Source: CAZJJK01 sp964546285 (lineage in GTDB: Bacteria > Spirochaetota > Spirochaetia > Treponematales > Breznakiellaceae). From it: a stretch of 33,009 nucleotides of DNA. The DNA lies in NCBI GenBank assembly GCA_964546285.1, contig CAZJJK010000024.1, forward strand, positions 1 through 33,009, read 5' to 3'. Each line of letters starts with the position of its first letter. Position 1 is the first letter of the stretch. Under the pieces are notes generated by a model that ran no database searches, had not been told where the DNA came from, and saw nothing but the letters and a program-made list of their open reading frames with translations. This document shows positions 32,621 through 33,009 of this stretch, piece by piece. Made by a program: the position numbers and the translations under genes.

Positions 32621-32639
32621 ATGGGAAGGCGCTTCCCAT
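32621..32639. terminator. Hairpin after slyX
   Basis: ATGGGAAG, loop GCG, and CTTCCCAT form a perfect eight-pair stem eight bases after the stop codon. No T run follows, so its strength as a terminator is uncertain. Confidence 0.4.
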
Positions 32640-32682
32640 ACTCCCGCCTTGCTTCGTGGTTCTTTGTCCGAAAATAATACCA

Positions 32683-32701
32683 ACTGCTACCAATTCTGTT
32701 G
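32683..32701 (-). repeat. 19-bp IS-type terminal inverted repeat, copy 5
   Basis: Read on the minus strand this is CAACAGAATTGGTAGCAGT, one base from copy 1. It marks the outer end of the right IS fragment. Confidence 0.75.
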
Positions 32702-32800
32702 AAGCCTAATAGGTATTGAAATGGAGCCTGTACTTTCCATCACCGCGTAGTGGGACCTCGCCTCGGCACGCGAGTCGCCACAGCCCAGCCCTATCAGCCC

Positions 32801-33009
32801 TCATACCGCTAGATGCCTAGCAAACCAGCCCGTCCCGGGTTGCCCCTTCACCTTCAGCCGCCCGGTCTTAAAGTCGATCACTGGCGGATTCTGGTACTCC
32901 TTCCCCCACACCTGCCGCAACCATTCCATCTTCTCCGTCTGATGACTCCACACCTGCCGGTGAGTATAAAGCCGCTCAAAAGCCCAGCGATACCTCGGCC
33001 CTCCCGGAA
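32801..33009 (-). CDS. IS transposase, C-terminal fragment (cut by window edge)
   Basis: On the minus strand an open frame enters from the window edge and ends at TGA (32803-32801) after 68 residues. It includes YRWAFERLYTHRQVW and ends PGTGWFARHLAV. The composition is basic and Trp/Arg-rich, fitting the end of a transposase. I cannot assign the family from this part alone. The adjacent inverted repeat and G+C-rich codons match the left-edge fragment, so both probably belong to one IS type. Confidence 0.5.
   Translation of the reverse strand, partial: PGGPRYRWAFERLYTHRQVWSHQTEKMEWLRQVWGKEYQNPPVIDFKTGRLKVKGQPGTGWFARHLAV

Larger units (their letters stand above)
32683..33009 (-). mobile_element. 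Downstream end of an insertion sequence
   Basis: The element end comprises the inverted repeat, about 100 bp without a gene, and the transposase 3' end up to the window edge. Together with the IS start at the left edge this suggests two copies of one IS family, each truncated by the contig ends. Confidence 0.55.

Noticed and set aside
1..33009. CRISPR array, tRNA or rRNA genes
   Set aside because: I saw no regularly spaced short repeats, no cloverleaf with a CCA-adjacent acceptor, and no rRNA-like sequence on either strand.

Overview
The window looks like a draft-genome contig or scaffold from a spirochaete, most likely a Treponema of the gut or termite-gut type. This is inference from protein character, not from a database search: a two-permease Lpl/Ytc-type oligosaccharide transporter, a plant-like phosphofructokinase of the long treponemal type, PEGA and FGE-fold surface proteins, frequent GTG/TTG starts with strong GGAGG sites, and roughly balanced base composition. 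Both ends of the window lie inside insertion-sequence DNA. The left edge carries the N-terminus of a transposase and the right edge the C-terminus of a transposase, both on the minus strand, and each is closed by the same 19-bp inverted repeat. This is what an assembly broken at IS copies looks like. A run of 100 Ns at 29322-29421 interrupts a beta-galactosidase gene and is flanked by an identical 55-bp sequence, so it is probably an assembly artefact.

Layout. 1-274: IS end. 438-6117: pectin-oligosaccharide uptake and first processing (two permeases, a binding protein, a GH105 unsaturated uronyl hydrolase and a leaderless-type pectin methylesterase). 6101-11248: housekeeping and redox genes (Cys-rich DUF3795 protein, CoA-disulfide reductase-like flavoprotein with rhodanese domain, AmmeMemoRadiSam-type radical SAM protein, NAD(P)H-hydrate repair enzyme). 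11326-15232 (minus): DUF4861 protein, KduD, KduI and KDG kinase, read from one promoter at 15329-15357. 15426-16382 (plus): KDPG aldolase with an extra C-terminal domain. 16602-17603: lipoprotein with a fragment of a peptide-binding protein. 17669-19128: a segment bounded by the IS-type inverted repeats that carries an NAD-dependent epimerase-like gene. 19300-22893: a large secreted mosaic protein (PEGA, six-bladed propeller, two nearly identical FGE-fold domains, C-terminal beta domain). 23009-30927: adenosine-deaminase-like enzyme, ketopantoate-reductase-like enzyme, thioesterase, ABC exporter, beta-galactosidase. 30953-32613: phosphofructokinase and SlyX.

How the genes work together. The transporter would import pectin-derived oligosaccharides. 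The methylesterase and GH105 enzyme, both without signal peptides, would demethylate and release unsaturated uronate inside the cell. KduI, KduD, KdgK and Eda then take the product through 5-keto-4-deoxyuronate, 2,5-diketo-3-deoxygluconate, KDG and KDPG to pyruvate and glyceraldehyde-3-phosphate. The window lacks the transporter ATPase, a pectate lyase, KdgF and a regulator for this pathway.

The most unusual items are the inverted-repeat family that both terminates the IS and brackets the epimerase gene, the tandem FGE-fold protein, the hybrid lipoprotein, and the aldolase fusion. No CRISPR array, tRNA, rRNA or recognisable defence system was seen.
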